From: Acipenser ruthenus
Taxonomy: Eukaryota; Chordata; Actinopteri; Acipenseriformes; Acipenseridae
Length of the DNA stretch: 64,000 nt
Reading direction: 5' to 3'
NCBI RefSeq assembly: GCF_902713425.1
Contig: NC_081217.1
Location: forward strand, 19,694,659 to 19,758,658
Below the pieces are notes generated by a model, which searched no databases, was not told where the DNA came from, and was given only the letters and a program-made list of their open reading frames with translations. Shown piece after piece: positions 35,435 to 61,255 of the stretch. The stretch's first letter is position 1; each line of letters begins with the position of its first letter. Position numbers and translations under genes: made by a program.

Positions 35435-35697
35435 CTTTCCCAAAGCCTTGTATCACTTTTTTTCTATATTTGCATCTCCATTATAGTCCCCACTAATTAT
35501 ATTTGCTTCTTGTCTTGCAGCAGCCCAGTGTACCCATTACCTACTCCTCCATAGCATTCCACTCAGGACCACCCGAAGACCCCTCAATGCTCTACGCTAA
35601 CCTGCGGGGTGTGGATCATCCGGAGTTCCATTCTGGATCAGTTCCAGTATCCGCAGGAACAGTGGAATATTCCACAGTCGCAATCAAATTCAAATAA
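33326..35697 (+). CDS. divergent CD300-like inhibitory receptor, one V domain
   Basis: Six exons total 789 nt (262 aa): 33326-33368 signal (MIGRWAFLLFLLIL), 33578-33895 V domain, 34285-34390 short stalk, 34625-34737 TM (WIIPLSAVLGLLAIVLISTA, then FVIVTFKKQKQK), 35078-35109, and 35521-35697 with TAA. Phases match the neighbours. The stalk donor (GG|GTTAAA) is weak and is the least certain junction. The V domain has ESVTIFYPL where paralogues have ESVTIQCRY, so the B-strand Cys is missing, and MFCCKV where they have YWCKG, so a Cys takes the core Trp position. F-strand YRCGL is present. The tail has ITYSSI (ITIM), MLYANL (YxN) and VEYSTV (ITIM). The two tail exons have NAGNAG-type acceptors (TAGCAG and GCAGCAG). 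Likely an inhibitory surface receptor. Confidence 0.82.
33507..33542. repeat. perfect 16-bp inverted repeat
   Basis: GCATGTGTTTTGTATC, a TTTT loop, then GATACAAAACACATGC. It lies in intron 1 of the divergent receptor, 35 nt before the V-exon acceptor, next to a GT-rich run. Confidence 0.9.
35364..35434. repeat. (ATA)n microsatellite
   Basis: About 24 ATA/AAT triplets in the last intron of the divergent receptor. Confidence 0.97.
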
Positions 35698-35754
35698 CCA
35701 ACCAGAGAGTTTATTTATATGGGCATGTCTGTGACTACTAGTTTATTGTTTGCT

Positions 35755-36436
35755 AGTTTGTAGTCTATGCGTGCCACACTCTGTACACAGTCTGTAGTCT
35801 ATGCGTGCCACACTCTGTACACAGTTTGTAGTCTATGAGTGCCGCACTCTGTACACAGTTTGTAGTCTATGCGTGCCACACTCTGTACACAGTTTGTAGT
35901 CTATGAGTGCCGCACTCTGTACACAGTTTGTAGTCTATGCGTGCCACACTCTGTACACAGTTTGTAGTCTATGAGTGCCACACTCTGTACACAGTTTGTA
36001 GTCTATGAGTGCCACACTCTGTACACAGTTTGTAGTCTATGCGTGCCGCACTCTGTACACTGTTTGTAGTCTATGCGTGCCACACTCTGTACACAGTTTG
36101 TAGTCTATGCGTGCCACACTCTGTACACAGTCTGTAGTCTATGCGTGCCACACTCTGTACACAGTTTGTAGTCTATGCGTGCCACACTCTGTACACAGTT
36201 TGTAGTCTATGCGTGCCACACTCTGTACACAGTCTGTAGTCTATGCGTGCCACACTCTGTACACAGTTTGTAGTCTATGCGTGCCACACTCTGTACACAG
36301 TTTGTAGTCTATGCGTGCCACACTCTGTACACAGTTTGTAGTCTATGCGTGCCACACTCTGTACACAGTCTGTAGTCTATGCGTGCCGCACTCTGTACAC
36401 AGTCTGTAGTCTATGCGTGCCGCACTCTGTACACAG
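35755..36436. repeat. 34-bp minisatellite, about 20 copies
   Basis: Unit AGTTTGTAGTCTATGCGTGC plus CACACTCTGTACAC, head to tail at constant period. Variants are TTTG/TCTG, GCGTG/GAGTG and CCACA/CCGCA. It starts 58 bp after the stop codon at 35697, so it lies in or just past the 3' UTR. Confidence 0.96.
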
Positions 36437-37637
36437 GAGTTGGGCAAAAACACAATTTCGATATAGGAACGATGGATTTCTAATGGAAGCTGAATAAATG
36501 ACATGCATTATGTGATATATAAAATCTGCTTCTTCCTCTTGAAAATTAGGTTCAGCCTGATAGGCATGACACACTGATGGACGGCAGGTGCTTCCATATT
36601 CAAGACATAATTACACATGTTTCATATATTCCTAAATTGCTGATGCATTTCTGGCAGCTTTGTTCATAGGAGATATTGACAGTCCAGTCTTAGTTCACCT
36701 GAAACCTGTTTTTGGATCTAGGCTGATCAGGAAACTAGTGGTGCTCAGTGATATTATCTAACCTAGAATGTAAATCATATGAACATGTTAGTAGTAATAA
36801 ATAACCTCACTCTCCTGACCACAGACCAACTACGTCCATGTATGGTTATATTGTATATGGTTCATTCCCTTCAGCACGGATGTGGGCTCAGTTCTAAGAC
36901 AGAACAGAGATGTAATTTTAAAAAAATAGGGTTAGAAAAAAAAGAAACATTTTTATATTTTATTTTGATATCTAAATGTTTTATATTGTATTGAACAGAA
37001 TTTGTCCCAAATCAATGGAAATAATTGTTAAAGCTTGAAGTCATGTGCAATTTTTACATTTTTAATAAAATATTTGTGTTAAGCAACCTGTGTATGCAGA
37101 ATAAAAACTATATGTCCTTACTTCATGTAAATATTCCTCAGTTCCTCAATCTAATAAAATAGTGCTATTGATTTTACAAACAGTTCTTCGGCAAAGAACA
37201 TACCTACAAACAAATATATTTTTTTAGATATGCTTTTTACATAAGCATTACGTTTATTTAATATTTATAACAATATTGAAAGAAGCACTTCAATTTGATT
37301 GGAAAAGGTTTTTTCATGCTTTATTGTTTGTTTAAACAGAAAGTAGACACAATTCCTAAAAAAGCAGTAGCAATAAAGATCTAGCACTATGAATCAGAAA
37401 ATAAGCCATCTTTAATGCATGTTAATCTGTGTGTTTCAATAACACAACCATCCTTCAAACTGCAGAACATCCTGCTAAGTAGATTTAGTAAATGTAAGAC
37501 ATGGGTAAGTGTAACGAGATAGTAATTAATGCACCTAGTTAGTATTTCAAAGCGTGTTCCTACACTGAAACATTTGTCATTTATGTCTCCTTTTCGATTG
37601 CGAATCCTGTCTTATGCCTAAGCCAGGAGGTGACGGG
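36437..37637. other. stretch between receptor and pepsinogen clusters
   Basis: AT-rich. AATAAA near 37063 (+) may serve the receptor, and TTTATT at 37319-37324 gives AATAAA on the minus strand for the pepsinogen ending at 37638. No exon seen. Confidence 0.5.
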
Positions 37638-41536
<3,899 letters not shown>

Positions 41537-41591
41537 CCTGGCAGTTCTGTGGTCACTCAAATCACACTGTGTCCAAGGGGCTTTCGCCACT

Positions 41592-41600
41592 CTTTATATA
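41592..41600 (-). promoter_or_regulatory. TATA box of the divergent pepsinogen
   Basis: TATATAAAG on the minus strand, about 55 bp upstream of the ATG at 41536. An AGATAA (GATA-type) motif lies about 30 bp further upstream, near 41628. Confidence 0.75.
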
Positions 41601-41639
41601 CCAGCCTTGGCTGACCTTGGACATTATCTCTGCAGGCCT

Positions 41640-42527
41640 GATAGTGAAAATATAAACACCCTTATGGACAAAGTTAAAACTCAGCATTTTCCTATCATAC
41701 TCAAAGCATTCTTTAAAATTCCACAAAGTCATTGCGGTGTTTGCACGCGTTAAAAGCTTTTTAATTTGGCTTTTCATTTGTTTCTTTTTTTTTGGATCTA
41801 ATAAAATTTGGCTTTGGTAAACTTCAACAACCTTTTTTTTTTTTTAAGTAGAACATTTCATGTTAGGTAAATATCCAGTTACTGGAATTTATAACAGCAT
41901 GAATATGCTTGTTAGCGTAACACTTCGAATGTCCTTTTAAAATGTACTCTGCTACGGTATGCTGTAGTGAAAAACACAGGCAATGGTTCTTAAGCATAGT
42001 GAAAGCAAAACATTCATAAAGTAGTTTGGAGGTTGCAGTGGTGAGCCAGGATGAATAATAATTGTACATACCATAATTGGGGAGAAAAATTGTAAAATGT
42101 TGAAAACATAAAAAAATAAGACCCTTTACTAGGATGTGGGACAATCGAGACAAAACCCAACCCCTGCTCTTGATTACTTTAATTAAAATACACCTACTCA
42201 GTGACAAAGACTTTCAAGAAAAAATCATTATCTACTGCTTCTTCATTATGGGTCTGAATTCAGGTACATATAAAAGGATTTTATACATGCTCATGTTTGT
42301 TTGTCAGGATGTTTATTCCTGAAAATGCATTTACTGTTTGAGATTGCACAATTTAACTTTATAAGGTTTCAATATCCACTTTGTTGTGTGAACTCCAATG
42401 AGGTGCCGACCATATAAGGCAAATGTATATTCAAACAAAAAAAAGTCTGTTTGGGCTTCCGCTTACTTCTCAAATCGATCCACCAACCTTGATTTATAGA
42501 TTGAAGTCCAAAAGACCAATTGATCGC
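41640..42527. other. stretch without a gene
   Basis: AT-rich upstream sequence with no supported exon or named repeat. Confidence 0.5.
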
Positions 42528-42934
42528 TGTGGCAGAGCAGGGCTCTGCCCTTAGAAATACTGGCAGGGAAGGAGTTAAATTCTCCTCCCTGCCCAGGTTG
42601 ATTGTGTCAGCTGGGAGCAATCAGTCAATTAATTATTCAATTATGGACTTAGCCACCTGGCATAAAAGGAGGCCTTAGCCTCCCAGTTGTAGAGAGAGTT
42701 CTGGAAGGAGAAGAAGCGGTTTTCTGTGTGTGTTGTGGTTTTTCATTTTTGCAATCCAGTGAAGGCAACGCCCAGCCTGGAAGCTTTATTCTTTTGTAAG
42801 TTTCATTTTGTTTGTATTTTGAACCTTTTTTGTTTGGCCCTTGTGCTGGTTTATTTTGTATTTTTGTTTATTAAAAACTTTATTTTGAACTTCTAAACTG
42901 TCTCTGAGTCTCAACCTCGGTCATCCTTGTCACA
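42528..42934 (+). mobile_element. LTR-like element, plus orientation (fossil)
   Basis: About 407 bp beginning TGTGGCAGAGCAGGGC and ending CATCCTTGTCACA (TG...CA ends), with a TATA-like CATAAAAGG in the middle and an ATTAAA near the 3' end. This layout suggests a solo LTR, family unknown. No internal coding region is present. The close match to its partner suggests a fairly young pair. A non-LTR fold-back element is the alternative. Confidence 0.5.
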
Positions 42935-42949
42935 TTTCTGAGCACCAAA

Positions 42950-43328
42950 TGTGACAAGGATGACCGAGGTTGAGCCTCAGAGACAGTTTAGAAGTTCAAA
43001 ATAAAGTTTAATAAACAAATACAAAATAAAACCGGCACAAGGGCCAAACAAAAGTTCAAAATACAAACAAAATGAAACTTACAAAAGAATAAAGCTTCCA
43101 GGCTGGGCGTTGCCTTCACTGGATTGCAAAAATGAAAACCACTTCTTCTCCTTCCAGAACTCTCTCTACAACTGGGTGGCTGAGGCCTCATTTTATGCCA
43201 GGTGGCTAAGTCCATAATTGAATAATTAATTGACTGATTGCTCCCAGCTGACACAATCAACCTGGGCAGGGAGGAGAATTTAACTCCTTCCCTGCCAGTA
43301 TTTCTAAGGGCAGAGCCCTGCTCTGCCA
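42950..43328 (-). mobile_element. LTR-like element, inverted partner (fossil)
   Basis: Reverse-complement copy of 42528-42934, slightly shorter, tail to tail with it across a 15-bp spacer. The two together form a large palindrome of about 800 bp. No coding sequence in either. Confidence 0.5.
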
Positions 43329-43434
43329 GTCGCACACTCAAAATCAGGACAAGATTTACTGTAGTCTTTTAAAAAAGATTTCCTTCATTTTATTAGTATT
43401 ACACGTTTTGACACAACAGGTCTTTGTCAGGTTC

Positions 43435-43468
<34 letters not shown>

Positions 43469-44758
43469 TTATAAAATAGATACATAGATAGGAAACTTAA
43501 CATTGTACAGTTGTGCACACAGTGACTGCAGGTGCTTTTCTTAAATTAATCTTCCTTTGTATGTATGAAGGTAAATAAAAAAAATAAAGAAATACCTGTA
43601 AAGACAAATACCGACTTAAAGGCGTCTGTGCTTTCCCTTCTGTCCAGTTTTTTAGACTTACACAAGCAAACACAGCCTGGAGTTGTGCCACAAATAAACC
43701 TCCTTGAAACACGGAAAAGTAAATATTTATTTTCACTTTATTTTTCAACATTATCTTGTGTGTGTTGGCTGTGCCGTGCTATGTTACAATATAACATATA
43801 TCTTTAAAAGGTGCAGTATCGGTATGTTACTGTACAGTTTTAACAGACTTTATTCAAAGCTCTCTTGATTGAAATCTCTCATGAGTAGATAGGATAGAGA
43901 TTAAAAAAAAAAAAACACACAGAAAACTGCCGACTACCACTAACGCTGTTGGCCTCCTGAACTCTAACTGCCCTTAATTGTGTAGGAACTGTGTTATTTG
44001 ATTGCCTTTAACTTTCACGTTGTTGTTGTCTGAAATGCTCCAGGATCATCCAGATTGTAAACTGTGCTTTAATACTAACTCTATATTCTACCCCAAGCCT
44101 TAAACTCACTATCAGATTGCAATACTGGTATTGGGTGGACTCTTTACATCCCTCCTCAGGAGTTAAGTAAACCCAGTACTTGGAGTATTCTGTTTGTGTT
44201 GTGAGAAAAAAATGCCTGGACTGGGAACCTTAATTAAAACAGCTGAATTCGCAGAATTACATTTCTTATTTTATCCTCTACATTGAACACTCAGTGCTGA
44301 AGTGCTTCGATGTACGTGCTCTCTGTATGAATTTAGGATAGGCAATATTCATTACAAATTCCAACTCAGGTTCCGGCTCAGCCATAGAATGTTGTCTACT
44401 TATTAACCTTTACTTTTCGATAGTTTGCTTAAACAGGAATGTAACAGTGGAATGACAATGAAAGAAATCTAACAAAAAATGTGATCAGTTTTTTTTTTTT
44501 TTTTTTAATTTGCAAAGCAATGTCTTGCAATACTGCTATTAATACTGACAGCAATAGAAATGGAGCATGAGTAATGACCAGTCCCAGTTCTCCAGTACAC
44601 CTGACCTTGTGCTGGTCTTTCAACCAGTTTGTATTATGATGCACAAAGAGAAATCACTGCAGCAACAGGCTTTTTCAGTGTGCATTGGGAAACAATGCAG
44701 ATTTAAAAGGTGTGCATGAAGACTGGGGTTGACAGCCACTGGTTCTGAAGAGCATAGT
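43329..44758. other. stretch without a gene
   Basis: (TA)n at 43438-43465, poly-T near 44490. No exon supported. Confidence 0.5.
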
Positions 44759-45683
<925 letters not shown>

Positions 45684-47015
45684 CTGGAATAAAGAGAAAA
45701 CAAGCTCAAGATACAACATGCTAGAGGGACAATAGCACTCATGTAATATTTTCAATTTAAATAATACAGACACAGGTGCATTCACAAAATTTTAAAACAA
45801 TCTGTGTCATTTTTCTGCATCATACATCATTTTATTTCACTTATTGTGTTTTTTTCACTGCGGTTGAACTTTTAATTTCTACTTCCTTTGAAAAGTCTCT
45901 GGAGCCTTTACTCTGCCGGTAACTTACCTTAATTGACCAAACATATGCAACTTGCAAATACAATATGGCTAATATATTTGCTAAGGCCATTAATGGACAT
46001 TTTAACTTCAGTACTGATTGCATCTCAACATTCATGTCCCCGTCATGTTTAAAAGGCTGAAGAAGTTTCATAGTCCTTCTTTTTTATTTAGTTGTGTGGT
46101 CTTTTTTATTATTACAATGTTTTACTTGAATCACTTTGTGTAACCATTGATTCAAAAATAGTCCAGATAGTGAGCCTACCAAGTTGTTTTATATAAAAGT
46201 GTAGAAGATTTCACTGGGGATAGCATTATAATGTCAGTGTATTACTCTTAAATAAATGTGGGCAGAACCATTAGATGACCATAACATTATTAGCAATGGC
46301 AGCCCAATGGATTTATAACAATGGTCCTGATACATCAGTATTCATCAATACACTGATACTCGATACTGTGCATTGGTTCATGTTATTGATACTGCACGTC
46401 AAAACGTGTGGTATTATTTGACCAGTTACGGCTCATATAATTGAAGCTGCCCTTTTACTGCCATTTCCCCCCTGAGTACAGAACGATGACATTGAAGATC
46501 TTTAACGGTGACAGGTGTACCTGGACTCTGCATTCAGATGCCTGAGGGCCACATTTTTTCAAAAGGTCTGGGATCAACCACCCATTAGGAGCTGATTTGG
46601 TCAAGCTATACCCTAGCCAGGATAACCCACAACGTGTTAGAGCATTTGTCAGCACCAGGATAACCACGGATTGGTGAGTGATGGAATCCAGGGTGATTTC
46701 CTTGTGCTGTAAAATGCTCTAAGTAAGAGTAAGGCATTAGGGTTTGTTTTTATAAGGATGTTCTTCACACAAGTCACACAAACACACTGAGCTTTATTTA
46801 TTTGTACTGATTTTATTTAATAATACATCTTAACACTAGCTGTACAGTAGAGCACTTGAAGGTGAGGACTTTAGTACACTATTTGGAAAGGACGTGCAGG
46901 CAGCCTTCTTCAGACGTTGCCAGGGAACACTGTTGCCACCTCACCAAGTCATTCCCTGAAAAAGCTGGCTCCAGGGGGGGGATGTGGTCATTCAAAGAGT
47001 GGGAAGAGGACTGGT
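45684..47015. other. stretch between pepsinogen relic and pepsinogen A
   Basis: No exon. AATAAA on the minus strand at 46793-46798, about 220 nt past the pepsinogen A stop, is the likely polyadenylation signal. Confidence 0.5.
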
Positions 47016-51524
<4,509 letters not shown>

Positions 51525-51598
51525 TTTCTTTACTTCTGTCGAGTAGATTCAGGACTTAAGAAACTTTTCGGAACCTACTGAAAAGTCTCAAAGTGTCT

Positions 51599-51625
51599 CC
51601 TTATGTACCTGTCAATCCCGATAAG
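51599..51625 (-). promoter_or_regulatory. TATA-like box and GATA motif of pepsinogen A
   Basis: Minus strand: TACATAAGG about 75 bp before the ATG and CTTATC (GATA site) about 15 bp further up. The spacing resembles the sister promoters, though the TATA is weaker. Confidence 0.6.
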
Positions 51626-54185
51626 ATGTGTGATGTATAATCAAGTTTTTCCTTTGACCCTAAATGTCACAGTGATATGAATATTTTCTGGAAAGCTTAT
51701 CAAAATTTGTACCTTGATTGCCACAATCAGATGGAAACAGTTTGGCTCCAGTTGAAGGTATTGTTCATTTAGTCTCAAGATGAAGGTGTATATTTTTAAA
51801 ATTATATATATATATATATATATATTGTATTATATTGCAATATATTTGGTTTCTGTAACTGAAGTTCTGAACGCTGCTATGGGACTAAATTAACTTGATT
51901 GTGAACCAAATCCCTCACTGAAAATGTCACTGGGGCACCAAAGCTATAGTAGAAATGGCATCTCTAAGGATCTGGAACAAATATTACAAGTTAGCTATGC
52001 TGTATGAGCGATGTGGGTGTTAAACCCTAGATTTATAAACTAGGTTCATTCAATGTATTCATGTATACACCGAAGACACAGCCTAGTATTTCTAAATGTA
52101 CCATTATTGAGTGTTTTATAGGTATGGATGTACTGCCTCTCACTGCAGCTCAATGAAAGTTATAGCCTGTCAGCTGTTCTAATAAAAGCATATCAGGATG
52201 TGTATAGTATGGATAGTACTATCAAGGGAACTGGATATAGTTTTCTATTTGGCTATGATATTATTATGGGAAGGACACTCAGCAATGACTTTGGAAAACA
52301 CAGCAATATGTTCAGTTGAAACATGAGTGGTATTATTTTATTTTTGTTCTTGCTCCACAAAACACTCCCATTTCATTAAAACTCTGAGCCACTTCCTTGT
52401 AACATTTTTATTGTGTATTGTTTTTTTAATTCCATGTTGGCTGTTGGAATATATCTAAACACCACTGTTTTAGGGCATTATGGGACACCGTTAACTAAAC
52501 GTTTCTAAATGTTTGACAAACAAAGAAGTCCAGCCAGTTCTGTAATGAAAAATAAAACATCAGAAAGTAATATTTTATTTCACTGTTCTGAAAGCAAATA
52601 AGACCAGGCTAGCAAAGAACAGACCAGTCGTGTCTTTTGATCTTTTAACCATTGTATAATTTTTTTTTCCATAACAAAGACACGTGTGAGCATTGTTGCA
52701 TTGAATGCACAAGACATGTTTGTATGTCATTAATCGCTACCAGCTACCACTTACCAGCCAGATAAGACTGCTGCTGAAGTCCTGTTTGCAAAGAATTGCT
52801 TTTTAAGATTATTAACGTGTTTGAATTTGCTGATAAGTGAGATAAGAGAAATATCTCTAGTAGGTCTACTTAACTTGGTTCTATATTACAAGTTTATAAT
52901 AATTTATAACACATTGATTTATTTGTGACACAATGCGACCGACAGAAAAGGGTCCTGTCTGAATTTCGCCCTCGAAGTGGGGAAGGAGATCGTAACGAGG
53001 GTGAATGGCTTGTTTTAGTCCAGTGCTGTTTTACAGAACTCTGTTATTTGGATACAGAACACTACAAAGGGGATTCATCTGTACTGTGACCAGGGAAACC
53101 ACGCAAAGACCCTTGGAAAGACATTGTGTACATTTCTTTACTGTATTTCTACAGTGAATCAGGATTAACAAAACCATTGTGTAAATAAAAATTCACTACA
53201 GATAAACATGCTCTAACGTGCTTAAAACCCGAACATTGTTGTTGACGTCACGTTATTTCTACAGTACCCAGCCACACACAACAACAAACAAACAAGCAAA
53301 AATAAAAAAATAATACCATTCTGTATCATTTTTTTTAATGCAAATATATTTTTGCTGTAACATTCTTTCAAAACTGTAAATGGGAAACCTGCACAGTGAA
53401 TGGAAGTTCACGTTAAATGTATTCATCAGCAGCAACCTCTTTAAGCATGTTTGTATTGTGGTGGGACAAGCTTCTTCAAATGACAGCTGTGTCCTCTCTC
53501 TCTCTCTCTCTCTCCAAAGCCCTCCCTCTTCCTATCACTGGTTGGTTTCACAATACAAAGAGGTTTCTTGATTGGGTCAACAAAGCGGAAGAGAGCTTCT
53601 TCATTGGATCATCTTCTTTACCTGCCGATTCATCCATGACTTTCAACAGTCATGGATTACAGGAATTCATATCTGTGGGCATTATCCTGACTGGATGCAA
53701 TCAACCCCCATCTCAGCTGGGCAAAGGTGCCATTACCTGGTGAGACCTCAAAAAACATTCCAACAGCGACACTCAATTAGCTCCATTAAAAAAGGCTAAT
53801 GGATTGAGCCTGACAGAGAGCTCTGGCAAGCTTGTTTCTATGCTGAACTTTGCCGTCTGTCAAAAACGTTCCTTTGATTTCATTGATTGGCTAAACAATA
53901 AAATATGTTTTTTATACTCTCATCTAGGTTTTTAACTTAAAAAAAGAACACTGCAGGGTGACCTTGAAGCAATTTTTTCCAATGTTTTCCAGTCCCAGAA
54001 ATCTTGGGGATGTGTTTAATCAACCAAAGATTGAAGGTATTCATGACCAATCCATGAATGGCATCACATAGGTATAGCTGTATTTATCTGATGCACTTGG
54101 GGATAAGGCAGACATTGAATTAAAGGACATAACCGTGCTTTTCATTACTTATCTCAGTGTCGTTTTGATATCTTGTTTTATTTTC
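51626..54185. other. shared upstream region of two divergent pepsinogens
   Basis: AT-rich with a (TA)n at 51806-51826 and a short (TC)n at 53496. Open frames near 53417-53800 show no family motif. No gene supported. Confidence 0.5.
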
Positions 54186-54240
54186 TTATCACAAGGGGGG
54201 AGGGGGGGGGGGGGGGTAAGTGATCAAATGGTATATAAGG
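54186..54240 (+). promoter_or_regulatory. promoter of plus-strand pepsinogen A
   Basis: TTATCACA (GATA-type) at 54186, a run of over 20 G with one A break, then TATATAAGG at 54232-54240, about 65 bp before the ATG. Confidence 0.75.
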
Positions 54241-54302
54241 AGCTCTTCGAATACCGCCAGACACTTTCTGAATCCATCAATTCTGAATCCATCAGAAGCA
54301 AG

Positions 54303-57920
<3,618 letters not shown>

Positions 57921-59040
57921 ACTAAACATCTACAAGCCATTTTCAAGTGATGTTCTGCTATCATCGCTGTCCCTAAAGTATAGATTTGTAAAAAACACCA
58001 ACTAGTATTGTATTAATATGTATACCGTTCCAAAATAAATAACACATTAGACATACAATGTAATAATAACCGTATAATAAACTGTTCACGGCATTGCAAA
58101 ATGTGTTTGACTTTTTTTGTTCATTTAGTAAACTTGGTTAAAATCTGTATGAACCCCAGAAGAATCCAACCTATATTTAACATTATGCTAAGCTTTCTAC
58201 TGTATGAAACAAAATCATCGACCCAACATGTTTTTATGGGAGAATGCACTTTATGTATGTTAAACCTTGTGTGCCAAGGTTTAACATACATATAATGCCT
58301 TACTTATCTTAGATAATGGATAATTCATTCTTAAATGTTTTACCTATAGAGACCATATATTTAAGTATATAAAGACCACCTCTTGTGAATATACCAATTT
58401 TAGACAGACCCTCAATCATAAAAAAACAAGTTTATCAGCAGAACAATGTTTTGCGTTTCTTATACAGTTTGCAGATATTTTAATGCTGGTATGCTTTTGA
58501 AATTTGTTATATGTCATGCATTACGAAATATCATAACAAAGTAAATCTACAAATTTAGACAATCTTCAAATTTTGCAACAAAAAATATCCTAAAAACAAA
58601 AAAAATCTATTGTAAAATCCTATGCTTTGTGCGTATTGTGGCTTCCAATAATTTTATGATCTTGAATAATGGTTGCAAAACTGCATAAACTTTAAATACA
58701 TTTTTAACATTTAAACAGAAATGTCCCATTCCTAGTTGACCTCCACAACCAGCTATCTAGGGGACATCTATAACTTCAGTGAAAGAGTTGAGTTTATCAG
58801 CCTTAGTCCACAATAGGTTAGGAAAGTTATAGAAGGTCAAGACTCAACCTTGAAGGACGTCACACAGGTGGGACTGCCAGAGCTTCAGTCCTCTTTGTCT
58901 AAAGCAGGGGTTATCTGGAGCACTTTGAGATAAGGACCCTTAGGCTTCTTCAACACTGACATTTAAGAAAAGGCTTATTCAAACTCCATTTTTATTCCAT
59001 TACATATCTTTGCCTCTTTCAAAATTTTGTTTTCAATTTT
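57921..59040. other. 3' UTR and intergenic stretch
   Basis: Polyadenylation hexamer at 58034, a hairpin at 58252, otherwise AT-rich with no exon. Confidence 0.5.
58252..58294. repeat. hairpin with 18-bp stem
   Basis: TATGTATGTTAAACCTTG and CAAGGTTTAACATACATA pair across a 5-nt loop. It lies about 330 bp past the pepsinogen A stop. Confidence 0.85.
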
Positions 59041-59094
59041 CTTATCACACTGATAGAGAATGGGGAGAGTGAAGTGGCCAACTGATATATAAGG
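59041..59094 (+). promoter_or_regulatory. promoter of the pepsinogen pseudogene
   Basis: TTATCACA at 59043 and TATATAAGG at 59086-59094, with the same order and near-same spacing as at 54186-54240 but without the G run. It still looks usable. Confidence 0.65.
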
Positions 59095-59160
59095 ATCCTC
59101 AGGATACTCAGGATCCATCTGTAACAGTTTCTAAGAATCTTCGAAGCAGAAGGAAGCAAG

Positions 59161-61255
<2,095 letters not shown>

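Noticed and set aside
53417-53799. Overlapping frames of 75-108 codons upstream of pepsinogen A
   Set aside because: They differ by frame, include a CT microsatellite and show no family motif.
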